Part shown: in pieces, positions 16,537-26,096 of the stretch
Layout of the letters: each line of letters starts with the position of its first letter
Numbering within the stretch: position 1 is the stretch's first letter
NCBI RefSeq assembly: GCF_902497895.1
Contig: NZ_CABVHQ010000052.1
Coordinates: 1 to 43,061 of the forward strand
Direction: 5' to 3'
From: Pseudomonas fluorescens
GTDB lineage: Bacteria; Pseudomonadota; Gammaproteobacteria; Pseudomonadales; Pseudomonadaceae
Length of the DNA stretch: 43,061 nucleotides
The notes under the pieces: model-generated
The model's database searches: none
What the model was told of the DNA's origin: nothing
Seen by the model: the letters and a program-made list of their open reading frames with translations, nothing else
Position numbers and translations under genes: made by a program

Positions 16537-18987
16537 ATGACTCAGGAACCACTTGTTCGTGAAGCAGAGGTGGCCGCATTTCGCGACGCTGTCTTGACCA
16601 AATTGACCTATGCAGTGGGTAAAGACCCGGATCACGCGTTTGACCATGACTGGTTCGAAGCCATTGCTTTGGCAGCGCGGGACCATATGGTCGAACACTG
16701 GATGGACCATACGCGGCAGATCTATCGCAAAGGCCAGAAGCGCGTGTACTACCTGTCGCTGGAGTTTTTGATCGGCCGTCTGCTCTACGACAGCCTGAGC
16801 AACCTCGGCCTGCTGGATGTGGCGCGCGAGGCGATGACCGAGCTGGGGGTAGATCTTGAGCGCATCCGCCTGCTGGAGCCGGATGCGGCGCTGGGTAACG
16901 GCGGCCTTGGGCGATTGGCCGCGTGTTTCATGGAGAGCATGTCGACCCTCGGCATCGCTGGCCATGGTTACGGTATTCGGTATGAGCACGGGTTGTTCCG
17001 TCAGGCCATTGTCGACGGCTGGCAGCAGGAGCAGACCGAACACTGGCTGGACTTCGGCAACCCTTGGGAATTCGAACGGCCTGAGGTGATCTACCCGATC
17101 GGCTTTGGCGGCGGTGTCGAGACCGTGATGGATGAAACCGGCAAGACCAGGCAAGTCTGGTGGCCGGCGGAAACCGTACGGGCAGTGGCCTACGACACGC
17201 CCGTGGTCGGCTGGCGCGGTGCCAGTGTCAACACCCTGCGCCTGTGGCGGGCGCGGGCCATGGAAGACCTGCACCTGGAGCGCTTCAATGCCGGCGACCA
17301 TCTGGGCGCCGTGGCCGAAGTGGCGCGGGCGGAAAGTATTTCCCGCGTGCTCTATCCCGCGGACAGCACCGAGGCCGGCCAGGAGTTGCGGCTGCGTCAG
17401 GAGTATTTCTTCGTTTCGGCGTCGTTGCAGGATTTGTTGCGCCGACACAAGAACATGCATGACTCGGTGCTGAGCCTGGGCGACCACGCCGCGATCCAGC
17501 TCAACGATACTCACCCCTCGATTGCCGTGGCCGAGCTGATGCGCCAGTTGCTCGATTTGCACGACATCCCCTGGGATGCGGCCTGGCAGGTCACCGTCGA
17601 TACGCTGTCCTACACCAACCACACGCTGCTGCCCGAAGCGCTGGAAACCTGGCCGGTAGGGCTGATGGAACGGATGCTGCCGCGGCACATGCAGATCATT
17701 TACCTGATCAACGCTCATCACATCGACTCTCTACGGGCCAAGGGCATCCACGATTTCGACGTGCTGCGCGCCGTGTCACTGATCGAGGAAGACAATGGCC
17801 GCCGGGTGCGCATGGGCAACCTGGCGTTCCTCGGCTCCCACAGCGTCAACGGTGTTTCCGGCCTGCATACCCAATTGATGCGCAGCACGGTGTTCTCCGA
17901 ACTGCACAAGCTTTACCCGGAGCGGATCAACAACAAGACCAACGGCATCACTTTCCGCCGCTGGTTGTACCAGGCCAATCCGGAACTGACCTCAATGTTG
18001 GTCGATGCGTTGGGTCCCAAGCTGCTGGATAACGTTGAAGAGCGCTTGATCGACCTGGAGCCGTTCGCCGAGAAGGCGGCGTTCCGCAAGCAATTCGCCG
18101 AGCAGCGGCTGCACAGCAAAAGAGCCCTGGCCAATATCATCCAGGAGCAGTTGGGCATCACGGTCAATCCGGAGGCGATGTTCGACGTGCAGGTCAAACG
18201 GATTCACGAATACAAGCGCCAGTTGCTCAACCTGCTGCACACCGTGGCGTTGTACCAGGCGATCCGCGCGGAGCCGGAAGTCGACTGGGTGCCGAGGGTG
18301 AAAATTTTCGGCGGCAAGGCCGCGGCCAGTTATCACCAGGCCAAGCTGATCATTAAACTGGCCAATGACATCGCGCGCACCGTGAACAACGACCCGACCG
18401 TGCGCGGCTTGCTCAAGGTGGTGTTCCTGCCCAATTACAACGTGAGCCTGGCCGAGAGCATCATTCCCGCAGCCGACCTCTCGGAGCAGATATCCACCGC
18501 CGGTTTCGAGGCGTCAGGCACCAGCAACATGAAGTTCGGGCTCAATGGCGCCCTGACCATCGGCACGCTGGACGGAGCCAACGTGGAAATGTGCGAGCGC
18601 ATCGGCGCCGAGCATATGTTTATCTTTGGTCTCAGCGCCCAGCAGGTCGAAGCGCGGACACTCAACGCCGAGTTCAGCGCCGTGCCCGATATTGCCGCCT
18701 CCAATCGACTCGGGGACGTGTTGCAAGCGATTCGCAGCGGGGTGTTCTCGCCGGATGATCCGACCCGTTACACCGGGTTGATCGATTCGCTGGTCGACCA
18801 TGACCGCTTCCTGGTCTGCGCCGACTTTGACTCCTACTGGAATGCTCAGGCCCGGGTCGAAGCCCACTGGCATGACTCGAAAGAGTGGTGGCGCTCGGCG
18901 GTGCTGAACACTGCCCGTATGGGTTGGTTCTCGTCCGACCGGACGATTCGTGAGTACGCGACGGATATCTGGAAGGCGCTGGAGTAA
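16537..18987 (+). CDS. glgP: Glycogen/maltodextrin phosphorylase
   Basis: 816 residues, normal for bacterial GlgP. It releases glucose-1-phosphate from alpha-1,4-glucan using phosphate and pyridoxal phosphate. Conserved pieces: RKGQKRVYYLSLEFLIGRLL, ALGNGGLGRLAACFMES, QLNDTHPSIAVAELMR, KTNGITFRRWL, VQVKRIHEYKRQLLN and the PLP lysine in EASGTSNMKFGLNGALTIGT. The frame runs upstream to 16444, but ATG 16537 has GAGG 9 bases before it and matches the family start; ATG 16507 is a less likely alternative. The other glg genes are not in this window. Confidence 0.96.
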   Translation: MTQEPLVREAEVAAFRDAVLTKLTYAVGKDPDHAFDHDWFEAIALAARDHMVEHWMDHTRQIYRKGQKRVYYLSLEFLIGRLLYDSLSNLGLLDVAREAMTELGVDLERIRLLEPDAALGNGGLGRLAACFMESMSTLGIAGHGYGIRYEHGLFRQAIVDGWQQEQTEHWLDFGNPWEFERPEVIYPIGFGGGVETVMDETGKTRQVWWPAETVRAVAYDTPVVGWRGASVNTLRLWRARAMEDLHLERFNAGDHLGAVAEVARAESISRVLYPADSTEAGQELRLRQEYFFVSASLQDLLRRHKNMHDSVLSLGDHAAIQLNDTHPSIAVAELMRQLLDLHDIPWDAAWQVTVDTLSYTNHTLLPEALETWPVGLMERMLPRHMQIIYLINAHHIDSLRAKGIHDFDVLRAVSLIEEDNGRRVRMGNLAFLGSHSVNGVSGLHTQLMRSTVFSELHKLYPERINNKTNGITFRRWLYQANPELTSMLVDALGPKLLDNVEERLIDLEPFAEKAAFRKQFAEQRLHSKRALANIIQEQLGITVNPEAMFDVQVKRIHEYKRQLLNLLHTVALYQAIRAEPEVDWVPRVKIFGGKAAASYHQAKLIIKLANDIARTVNNDPTVRGLLKVVFLPNYNVSLAESIIPAADLSEQISTAGFEASGTSNMKFGLNGALTIGTLDGANVEMCERIGAEHMFIFGLSAQQVEARTLNAEFSAVPDIAASNRLGDVLQAIRSGVFSPDDPTRYTGLIDSLVDHDRFLVCADFDSYWNAQARVEAHWHDSKEWWRSAVLNTARMGWFSSDRTIREYATDIWKALE

Positions 18988-19034
18988 CTTTTAGGCGCGG
19001 TTTGTCTGGCTCGATATACTAGCGTCCGGGGAAA

Positions 19035-19123
19035 GATCGCAGCCTGCGGCAGCTCCTACGGTCCGTGTTCACAGAAATTTTTGGTGAGCGCGGTCGTTGT
19101 AGGAGCTGCCGAAGGCTGCGATC
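19035..19123. repeat. REPIN (GTAGGAGC type)
   Basis: Arms at 19035-19059 and 19099-19123 are inverse, differing by one base (CTGCGG against CTTCGG). The pair sits between glgP and the DUF2339 gene. Confidence 0.88.
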
Positions 19124-19138
19124 TTGGCGATTCGGGCT

Positions 19139-19159
19139 GTGCCAACCCTTTCCGGTTGG
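19139..19159 (+). other. Hairpin in the leader of the DUF2339 gene
   Basis: GCCAACC-CTTTCC-GGTTGGC, about 25 bases before the ATG, followed only by CCTT. It could be a weak terminator for glgP or a leader hairpin; the evidence does not decide. Confidence 0.35.
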
Positions 19160-19183
19160 CCCTTGCGCTTAGGGATATCGACC

Positions 19184-22100
19184 ATGCAATGGATGTTCAT
19201 GCTGATTGGGCTGGTGCTGGGCTGGATGCTCGATGAGTCCTTCAGCGATGCCTTGCTGGGGGCCCTGATCGGGCTCGGTGTCGGGCTGACGATCCGCCTT
19301 GCAGGTCTGAGTTCGCAAGTGGTGCAGCAACGCCAGCAGCTGGAACTGGCGCAGAAGGCTTTAGCGGCTGTCGAGCAACGCCTGACACTGCTTGAAGAAT
19401 CTGGAATCAGAGCTGCCGAACCGACCGCTACCCGCGAAGCTGTCCAACCCTATTCCCCTCCCGAAATTGTCTTGAACGAAACGCCGGAACCGACTTCGGC
19501 ATCTTTGCGTACGGCTCCCGAACTGGTTTGGGATTGGCCGGCCGAGCTCGAACGCGAGCAATTTGCCGTCTCAGCGGAATCGAGCGGAACATTGCCAGTC
19601 GATGCCTGGAAGCCAGAGCCCGCTGCCAGCGAGCCGAGAAAACCGTCAGGCCCCCGTGAACCGAACCCGATCGAACGCGCCATGAGCAGTGCGCGCAACT
19701 GGTTGTTCGGTGGTAACACCGTGCTGCGGGTCGGTGTGGTGCTGTTATTTCTCGGGTTGGCGTTCCTGCTGCGCTATGCCACCGAAGGCATGGTGGTGCC
19801 GATCGAGCTGCGTTACGCCGGGGTTGCCGCTGGTGCCCTGGGCTTGCTCGGGCTGGGGTGGTGGCTGCGTCTGCGCAACAGCAACTACGCGCTGATGCTG
19901 CAGGGCACCGGGATCGCGGTGCTGTACCTGACGGTGTTCGCCGCCATGCGCCTGCATCCACTGCTGGATCCGACTGCGGCATTGGGATTGCTGGTGGCGG
20001 TCACGCTGTTCTCGGCGATTCTGGCGATCACCCAGGATGCCCTGGGCCTGGCTGCGGCGGCGGCCCTCGGTGGCTTTGCCGCGCCGATCCTGACCTCCAC
20101 CGGTGCTGGCAACCCTGTCGCGTTGTTCAGCTATTTCGCCTTGCTTAACGCCGGCATCCTGGCGATCGCCTGGTTCAAGGCCTGGCGCTTGCTCAACCTG
20201 ATCGGTTTCATCGGCACCTTCGGCATTGGCTTCGCCTGGGGACTGCGCTCTTACTCACCGGAACTGCTGTGGAGTACCGAGCCGTTCCTGATTCTGTTCT
20301 TCCTGATGTACCTGGCAATCGGGCTGTTGTTCGCAAGGCGCAAGCTGCTGGAGCTGAGCGGCACACCAGAAGACGCCAGTCGCGAAGCGCTGCTGCACTG
20401 GTCAGCGCGCAAGGGCGATTACGTTGACGGCACTATGCTGTTCGGCCCGCCACTGGTTGGCTTCGGCTTGCAGTTCGCGCTGGTCCAGCATCTGCAGTTT
20501 GCTGCGGCGTTCAGCGCGCTGGTGCTGGGCATCGTCTACATGGGCCTGGCTCGATTGCTGACCGGTGGGCGAGCGCTGTTACTGGGGGAAACCTGTCTGG
20601 CGCTGGGGGTGATTTTCGCCACCCTGGCCATTCCGCTGGGGCTGGATGCGCGATGGACGGCGGCGGCCTGGGCAGTTGAAGGCGCGGGGATTTTCTGGCT
20701 CGGCCTGCGTCAGCAGCGACCTTTGGCGCGGACGTTTGCCTTGTTGCTGCAAGTAGGTTCGGCACTGGCGTTCCTCAGTGAGTTGCGGGTTGGCGAGACC
20801 AGCTTGCTGGATGCGGCGCCGTTGGGGGCGCTGATGCTGGGCGCAGCCTTGCTGTTCAGTTTCTATCAATTGCGCAAGGCCCTGCCCGAGCAAGCGTCGA
20901 GCCGGGAGCGTAAAGCGCTGCCGGTGCTGGCCTGCGGCGGTCTGGCATTCCTGTACTTGCTGGCGCCATTGTTTTTCTTCACCCCGGGTACTGCTATCAG
21001 TTGGGCGCTGGCGGGGTTGGCGACCCTGTTCGTCGGCCTGCGCCTGCAATCGCGGACGTTCCTGTTCAGCGCTTTCGCTGTGCAATTGCTCGGTGGTGGG
21101 TTGTTCCTGCTGCGGCTGCAAGGCGCACAGGGCGACGCTGCGGTGTTCAGTGCCGGCTGGAGCGGTTTGTTCAGTGCATCCTTGATCGGCCTGGCGTTAA
21201 TCGGCGGCATGTTGCTGGCGGCACGTGATGACATGGTGCGCAATGACCTGCGGCTGCTGCGCGGCCTGTCGCTGGTGTTGCTGCTGGGACTGGTGCTGAT
21301 CAACCTGGCGGTGTTGTTTGTCTTGCCATGGCAAACGGCGAGCGCGGTGTGGGCCGTCAGCGGTCTGTTGATCATCTGGTTGAGCCTGTACATGCAACAG
21401 CGTGTGAGTTTTGTCTTTGGTTTGCTGTTGCAGGTGATTGGCGGTGCGGCGTTCCTGATTACCGGGGCCGATCTGCTCGGGCCGTTGTCCAGCGAAGGCT
21501 TGCGGCCACTGGCGCATGGTGGGTTCTGGACGCCGATGGTGCTCGGGTTGGCGGCACTGGTCGGCGCCTGGCGCTTGCAGACTGGCGGTCATGCAACGGC
21601 CTTCAATGCCTTGAGCTTGCAGCGTTTGTCCGAACTGCTACTGGTGTGGGGCGCGGCCTGGTGGGCGCTGGCGTTGTTCAGTGAAGTGTTGCGCTTTGCA
21701 CCGGCGGATCTGCAGGCTACGTGGTTGCTCGGCGTCGCGGCGCTGAGTGGGGTGCTGTGGTGCCTGTCGGCCTTGCGCTTGAAATGGTCGGCGCTGGGTC
21801 TGCTCTGCACCTTGCTGGTGTTGGCAGCGAGTCTGGTGTTGGTCGCGGCCTGGCACACTCGTTATCACCCTGCGGCCGATTTCGGCTGGTTGGCGTGGGC
21901 GGCGGTGTTTGTCGTGCATTTCTTCGCGTTGCGGCGCTTGGCGCCAATGCTGCCTGCTGCGGCCTTGAGCACCGCCCATGTACTGGGTTGCTGGCTGCTG
22001 ATTGGCGTACTGGCGCTGGAGCTGCGTTACGGCCTGCTGCGGTTATCCGAGCACTACAATGCCTGGCGCTGGCTGGGTTGGGCGATTCTGCCAAGTCTGT

Positions 22101-22795
22101 ACCTGATGCTGATGGCCGCACCGCGCACTTGGCCATGGCCGGTATCGAGCTATTCCTGTGAATACCGTGTGTACGCGGCATTGCCACTGGCATTGCTGAT
22201 GCTCGGCTGGTTCTGGCTGGCAAACATTGCCAGTGACGGTACCGCCGAGCCGCTGCCCTATGTGCCGCTGCTCAACCCGCTGGAGCTGGGTTTGTTGTTC
22301 GCCTTGTTCGGGGTTTATGCCTGGTCGCGTAGTGCGCTCACGCAATGGGCCATTCGCGCCGACTATGCCGAACCTGCCACGCAACTGGTGGCTGGCGTCT
22401 CGCTGTTCGCCTTCTTCACCGCATTGGTGATGCGCAGCGCTCACCATTGGGGCGGTGTGCCGTTCGAGCTGGACGCGCTGCTGCCGTCGATGCTGGTGCA
22501 GGCCGGGCTGTCGATCGTCTGGACGCTGATTGCCTTGAGCCTGATGATCGGCGGCCATGTGCGTCACCGTCGCGAAGTCTGGCTGATCGGCGCGGCATTG
22601 ATCGCTGTGGTGGTCGCCAAACTGTTTTTTGTCGAGTTGAGTAACCGTGGCGGGCTGGCGCGGATCGTATCGTTTATCGGCGTAGGGGTGCTGCTACTGG
22701 TGGTGGGCTATTTTGCGCCGCTGCCGCCCAAGCGTGCCGAAACCCGGCCGGCTACTGTAAAACCGGTCAATGAATCTGAGGGAGTGTCGTCTTGA
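19184..22795 (+). CDS. DUF2339 domain-containing polytopic membrane protein
   Basis: 1203 residues. The first about 40 residues are a membrane hairpin (MQWMFMLIGLVLGWML, DALLGALIGLGVGLTI), then a coiled-coil segment (VVQQRQQLELAQKALAAVEQRLTLLEE), a soluble linker rich in Glu, Pro and Ser to about residue 165, and then a very long run of membrane helices (roughly 25-30) to the C-terminus. The conserved block ARNWLFGGNTVLRVGVVLLFLGLAFLLRYA opens the membrane part, as I recall for DUF2339. ATG 19184 has AGGGA upstream; the longer frame from 19124 begins within the REPIN and is rejected. Overlaps the DUF3999 gene. Function unknown. Confidence 0.88.
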   Translation: MQWMFMLIGLVLGWMLDESFSDALLGALIGLGVGLTIRLAGLSSQVVQQRQQLELAQKALAAVEQRLTLLEESGIRAAEPTATREAVQPYSPPEIVLNETPEPTSASLRTAPELVWDWPAELEREQFAVSAESSGTLPVDAWKPEPAASEPRKPSGPREPNPIERAMSSARNWLFGGNTVLRVGVVLLFLGLAFLLRYATEGMVVPIELRYAGVAAGALGLLGLGWWLRLRNSNYALMLQGTGIAVLYLTVFAAMRLHPLLDPTAALGLLVAVTLFSAILAITQDALGLAAAAALGGFAAPILTSTGAGNPVALFSYFALLNAGILAIAWFKAWRLLNLIGFIGTFGIGFAWGLRSYSPELLWSTEPFLILFFLMYLAIGLLFARRKLLELSGTPEDASREALLHWSARKGDYVDGTMLFGPPLVGFGLQFALVQHLQFAAAFSALVLGIVYMGLARLLTGGRALLLGETCLALGVIFATLAIPLGLDARWTAAAWAVEGAGIFWLGLRQQRPLARTFALLLQVGSALAFLSELRVGETSLLDAAPLGALMLGAALLFSFYQLRKALPEQASSRERKALPVLACGGLAFLYLLAPLFFFTPGTAISWALAGLATLFVGLRLQSRTFLFSAFAVQLLGGGLFLLRLQGAQGDAAVFSAGWSGLFSASLIGLALIGGMLLAARDDMVRNDLRLLRGLSLVLLLGLVLINLAVLFVLPWQTASAVWAVSGLLIIWLSLYMQQRVSFVFGLLLQVIGGAAFLITGADLLGPLSSEGLRPLAHGGFWTPMVLGLAALVGAWRLQTGGHATAFNALSLQRLSELLLVWGAAWWALALFSEVLRFAPADLQATWLLGVAALSGVLWCLSALRLKWSALGLLCTLLVLAASLVLVAAWHTRYHPAADFGWLAWAAVFVVHFFALRRLAPMLPAAALSTAHVLGCWLLIGVLALELRYGLLRLSEHYNAWRWLGWAILPSLYLMLMAAPRTWPWPVSSYSCEYRVYAALPLALLMLGWFWLANIASDGTAEPLPYVPLLNPLELGLLFALFGVYAWSRSALTQWAIRADYAEPATQLVAGVSLFAFFTALVMRSAHHWGGVPFELDALLPSMLVQAGLSIVWTLIALSLMIGGHVRHRREVWLIGAALIAVVVAKLFFVELSNRGGLARIVSFIGVGVLLLVVGYFAPLPPKRAETRPATVKPVNESEGVSS

Positions 22796-24165
22796 GTCAG
22801 AAGCTGAGCCTGGGTTGGTTGGGGGCTGTCGGGTTGTGTGCGGCACTGTCGGCCAATGCCCAGGAGAAACCGGGGGATTTCACCACCCAAATGCCGTTGA
22901 CCCTGAGCGGCGAGGGTCCGTGGTACCGCCTTGAATTACCGCTGGCGGTGCAACTGAACGCACGTCAGACCGATCTCGGCGACGTGCGGGTGTTCAACGC
23001 TGCTGGTGAAGCCCAAGCCTACGCGTTGGCCCGGGAGCAGGCGCAGACCAGCGAAAACCGTGCCCTGACCGACGTTAAATGGTTTCCGCTCTACAGCTCG
23101 ACGGATGCCAGCGATGCCACCCCGAGTATCCAGGTGAAATCGAGTGCAAACGGCACCTTGGTTGAAGTCCGGCCCTCCAGCCAGATTGAAGCCGGCGAGG
23201 AAGTGCTGCGCGGCTGGTTGCTCGATGCCAGCGCAATCAAGGCACCCCTGCAGCAGTTGATTCTCGACTGGACCAGCGAGCGGGACGGCTTCCAACGCTT
23301 CAGCATTGAAGCCAGTGACGATTTGCAGCATTGGCAATCGTGGGGCGAAGGGCAGGTGGCACGCCTGTCGTTTGCCGACGAGCAGATCGAGCAGCATGAG
23401 GTCGGTTTGTCAGGGCTGTCGGCGCGGTATCTGCGTTTGCTGTGGGACACCCCGCAGTCGGCGCCGATTCTCACTGCAGCCCAATTGGAAAGCGCCAGTA
23501 TCAACAGCCTGCCGCTACCCTTGGTCTGGTCGCAGCCGCTGGCCGGGAGTAGCGTGAAGGCGGGCGAATACACCTGGCAACTGCCAACGGGCCTGAGCAT
23601 CGAGCGCTTGCGGGTCGAGCTGAACCAGGCTAACAGCCTTGCTCCCGTTACCTTGTATGGCCGCCGCGAGAGTAGCCAGGCGTGGCAGCTGTTGAATAGC
23701 GGATTGCTCTATCGCCTGAACCAGAATGATCAGGACGTGGTACAGGACGAATTGCAGCTGCCGGGTCAGACCGTCCAGCAATTGAAACTGGTCGTCGACG
23801 AGCGTGGTGGAGGCCTGGGCGCTGAAGCCCCGGCCGTACACTTTGCTGTGCGGGCGACGCAGTTGGTGTTCCTGGCTCGCGGTACAGGGCCTTTTACCCT
23901 GGCACTGGGCAGCCCGGCGGTGAAAGCGGCGAATCTGCCGTTGCCGACCTTGATTCCGGATTACCGTGCTGGGCGTCTGGCGGCTTTGGGTCAGGCAAAA
24001 GTGCACGGTGGTTCATTGGTCTCCCAGCCGACCACGGTGACTCCACCGATTATCGCGGGCACCGAGTGGAAGAAAATCGGTTTGTGGGCGGTATTGCTGC
24101 TGGGTGTGGTTTTCCTCGCGGCCATGGCGTTCAGCCTGTTGCGCAAACCTGTGGCGAAAATCTGA
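22792..24165 (+). CDS. DUF3999 domain-containing exported, membrane-anchored protein
   Basis: 457 residues from a TTG start at 22792 that overlaps the preceding TGA (TTGA); GAGGGA lies 8 bases upstream. Signal peptide about 1-23 (LCAALSANAQ), a long periplasmic beta-rich region with two discoidin-like stretches (RDGFQRFSIEASDDLQHWQSW, RYLRLLWDTPQS), and a C-terminal membrane helix (GLWAVLLLGVVFLAAMAFSLL) with a short basic tail. Gene fusion-like coupling to DUF2339 suggests the two proteins form one envelope complex. The role is not known to me; carbohydrate binding is only a speculation from the discoidin-like look. Confidence 0.87.
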   Translation: MSQKLSLGWLGAVGLCAALSANAQEKPGDFTTQMPLTLSGEGPWYRLELPLAVQLNARQTDLGDVRVFNAAGEAQAYALAREQAQTSENRALTDVKWFPLYSSTDASDATPSIQVKSSANGTLVEVRPSSQIEAGEEVLRGWLLDASAIKAPLQQLILDWTSERDGFQRFSIEASDDLQHWQSWGEGQVARLSFADEQIEQHEVGLSGLSARYLRLLWDTPQSAPILTAAQLESASINSLPLPLVWSQPLAGSSVKAGEYTWQLPTGLSIERLRVELNQANSLAPVTLYGRRESSQAWQLLNSGLLYRLNQNDQDVVQDELQLPGQTVQQLKLVVDERGGGLGAEAPAVHFAVRATQLVFLARGTGPFTLALGSPAVKAANLPLPTLIPDYRAGRLAALGQAKVHGGSLVSQPTTVTPPIIAGTEWKKIGLWAVLLLGVVFLAAMAFSLLRKPVAKI

Positions 24166-24185
24166 AACTTGGCGCTGCGCACCCA

Positions 24186-24275
24186 ATCGCGAGCAAGCTC
24201 GCCCCCACAGGAGTCCGTGTCGGCCATCAATCTTCTGGCTGACGCGAAACCTGTGGGAGCGAGCTTGTTCGCGAT
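24186..24275. repeat. REPIN (GTGGGAGCGAGCTTG type)
   Basis: Left arm ATCGCGAGCAAGCTCGCCCC (24186 on), right arm inverse CTGTGGGAGCGAGCTTGTTC (24251 on), 40 bases apart. It lies between the DUF3999 gene and fbp. Confidence 0.85.
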
Positions 24276-24373
24276 AGCGTTCTGTAAGCCAGCAATGAGC
24301 TTGAAACTGCCGGGGATCTTGCGCCACCTTCGGTCGGTTTCGGTCTACGCTCAACCCGATACATGAACTCTAT

Positions 24374-24409
24374 GGGGCGTATCACGTCTGATAAGAGGAA
24401 AGTCGCCCC
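24374..24409. other. Possible hairpin in the fbp upstream region
   Basis: GGGGCG and CGCCCC with 24 bases between. It lies about 60 bases before fbp. No T-tract follows, and no convincing -35/-10 pair was found around it. Confidence 0.25.
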
Positions 24410-24465
24410 GACTCGCGTTAAACTGCGCGGGTTTTTAGCCCCCCCCACTTTCTCCGGAGCCGTCC

Positions 24466-25476
24466 ATGTCCCGCGTTACCTTGAGTCGCTATTTGATTGA
24501 GCAGACCCGTAGCAACAACACTCCTGCCGATCTGCGTTTTCTGATCGAAGTGGTGGCGCGTGCTTGCAAGGAAATCAGCCACGCCGTCTCCAAAGGCGCC
24601 CTGGGTGGTGTTCTGGGCAGCATGGGCACCGAAAACGTACAAGGCGAAGTGCAGAAAAAACTCGACGTGCTTTCCAACGAGATCCTGCTCGAAGCCAATG
24701 AATGGGGCGGTCACCTGGCCGGCATGGCGTCCGAAGAAATGGACAATGCCTACCAGATCCCGGGCAAATACCCTAAAGGCGCCTACCTGCTGGTTTTCGA
24801 CCCGTTGGACGGTTCGTCGAACATCGACGTCAACGTTTCGGTCGGCACCATCTTTTCGGTACTGCGTTGCCCGAACGAGCACCTGAGCCAGAACGAAACC
24901 CTCAGCGAGAAGGCTTTCCTGCAGCCGGGTACCGAACAGGTCGCTGCCGGCTACGCCATTTACGGCCCGCAAACCATGCTGGTGCTGACTTTGGGCGACG
25001 GCGTCAAAGGCTTCACCCTGGACCGTGAAATGGGCAGCTTCGTGCTGACCCACGAAGACATCAAGATCCCGGAAAGCACCCAGGAATTTGCCATCAATAT
25101 GTCCAACCAGCGTCACTGGGAAGCTCCGGTACAGCGCTACGTCAGCGAGTTGCTGGCCGGTGAGGAAGGCCCGCTGAAGAAGAACTTCAACATGCGCTGG
25201 ATTGCCGCGATGGTTGCCGACGTGCATCGCATCCTGACCCGTGGTGGCCTGTTCATGTACCCGCGCGACAACCGCGATCCGTCCAAGCCGGGCAAACTGC
25301 GCCTGATGTACGAGGCCAACCCGATGTCGTTCCTGGTCGAGCAGGCGGGCGGTATTTCTACCGACGGCCACCAGCGGATTCTCGACATTCAGCCTGAAGG
25401 TCTGCACCAGCGTGTAGCGGTGTTCCTTGGCTCGAAAGAAGAAGTCGAGCGCGTCACCGCTTACCACAAGGAATAA
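24466..25476 (+). CDS. fbp: Fructose-1,6-bisphosphatase class 1
   Basis: 336 residues, typical for class 1 enzymes, which hydrolyse fructose-1,6-bisphosphate to fructose-6-phosphate in gluconeogenesis using Mg. Motifs: metal-binding VFDPLDGSSNIDVNVSVGTIFS, the upstream acidic pair (ASEEMDNAY), and the substrate region KLRLMYEANPMSFLVEQAGG. GGAG lies 8 bases before the ATG. The next gene starts 4 bases after the stop, so they form an operon. Gluconeogenesis is essential for growth on amino acids such as histidine, the carbon source handled later in this window. Confidence 0.97.
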   Translation: MSRVTLSRYLIEQTRSNNTPADLRFLIEVVARACKEISHAVSKGALGGVLGSMGTENVQGEVQKKLDVLSNEILLEANEWGGHLAGMASEEMDNAYQIPGKYPKGAYLLVFDPLDGSSNIDVNVSVGTIFSVLRCPNEHLSQNETLSEKAFLQPGTEQVAAGYAIYGPQTMLVLTLGDGVKGFTLDREMGSFVLTHEDIKIPESTQEFAINMSNQRHWEAPVQRYVSELLAGEEGPLKKNFNMRWIAAMVADVHRILTRGGLFMYPRDNRDPSKPGKLRLMYEANPMSFLVEQAGGISTDGHQRILDIQPEGLHQRVAVFLGSKEEVERVTAYHKE

Positions 25477-25480
25477 ACCC

Positions 25481-26083
25481 ATGTCCGCGCCCTGGCAGCC
25501 GTTGCTCGATTGGTGGTTCGGTTCGACCGAGACTCCCACCGAGGTAATGGCTGACAAGGGCAGGCTGTGGTTCGGCAAGCGCGACAGCCAGGACCGCGAA
25601 GCGCGTGAGCGTTTCGGGGCCTGGGTCGAGCAGGCACTGGCCGGCGAATTGGCTGAGTGGGCGCAATGCCCGCAAGGCTGGCTGGCCTTGGTGCTGTTGC
25701 TCGATCAATTGCCGCGAATGATCTACCGCGATACTCCCAAAGCCTTTTCGGGTGACCTGCGTGCTCAAGCGTTGGTGGCTCAAGGGATTGTTGCGGATTT
25801 CGATCGGCAGTTGCCGGCCATGCGCCGAGCGTTCATCTACCTGGTGTTCGAACATTGCGAGAACCTCGCGGTGCAAAACGAAGGCGTGTCGCGATTTGCT
25901 GCCTTGCAGGCGGAACAGCCGTTGGCTGATCAGCCAGTGTTTGCCAGTCATCTCGACTATGCCGAAAAGCATCAGAAAGTCATCGCCCGGTTTGGCCGCT
26001 TTCCCCATCGCAACGAAGCGCTCGGACGGGTTTCCACGCCTGAAGAGTTGGCGTTTCTGAAAGAGCCGGGGTCGGGGTTCTAG
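25481..26083 (+). CDS. DUF924 family protein
   Basis: 200 residues. Family features: N-terminal LLDWWFG, WLALVLLLDQLPRMIYRDTPKAFSGD, RRAFIYLVFEHCENLAVQ and ARFGRFPHRNEALGR with a conserved terminal FL. It is an all-helical TPR-like cytoplasmic protein in the solved members I remember; no function is established. ATG 25481, four bases after the fbp stop, has AAGGA upstream; the longer frame (from 25427) starts inside fbp and is rejected. Confidence 0.9.
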   Translation: MSAPWQPLLDWWFGSTETPTEVMADKGRLWFGKRDSQDREARERFGAWVEQALAGELAEWAQCPQGWLALVLLLDQLPRMIYRDTPKAFSGDLRAQALVAQGIVADFDRQLPAMRRAFIYLVFEHCENLAVQNEGVSRFAALQAEQPLADQPVFASHLDYAEKHQKVIARFGRFPHRNEALGRVSTPEELAFLKEPGSGF

Positions 26084-26096
26084 GCACTACGTAAAC

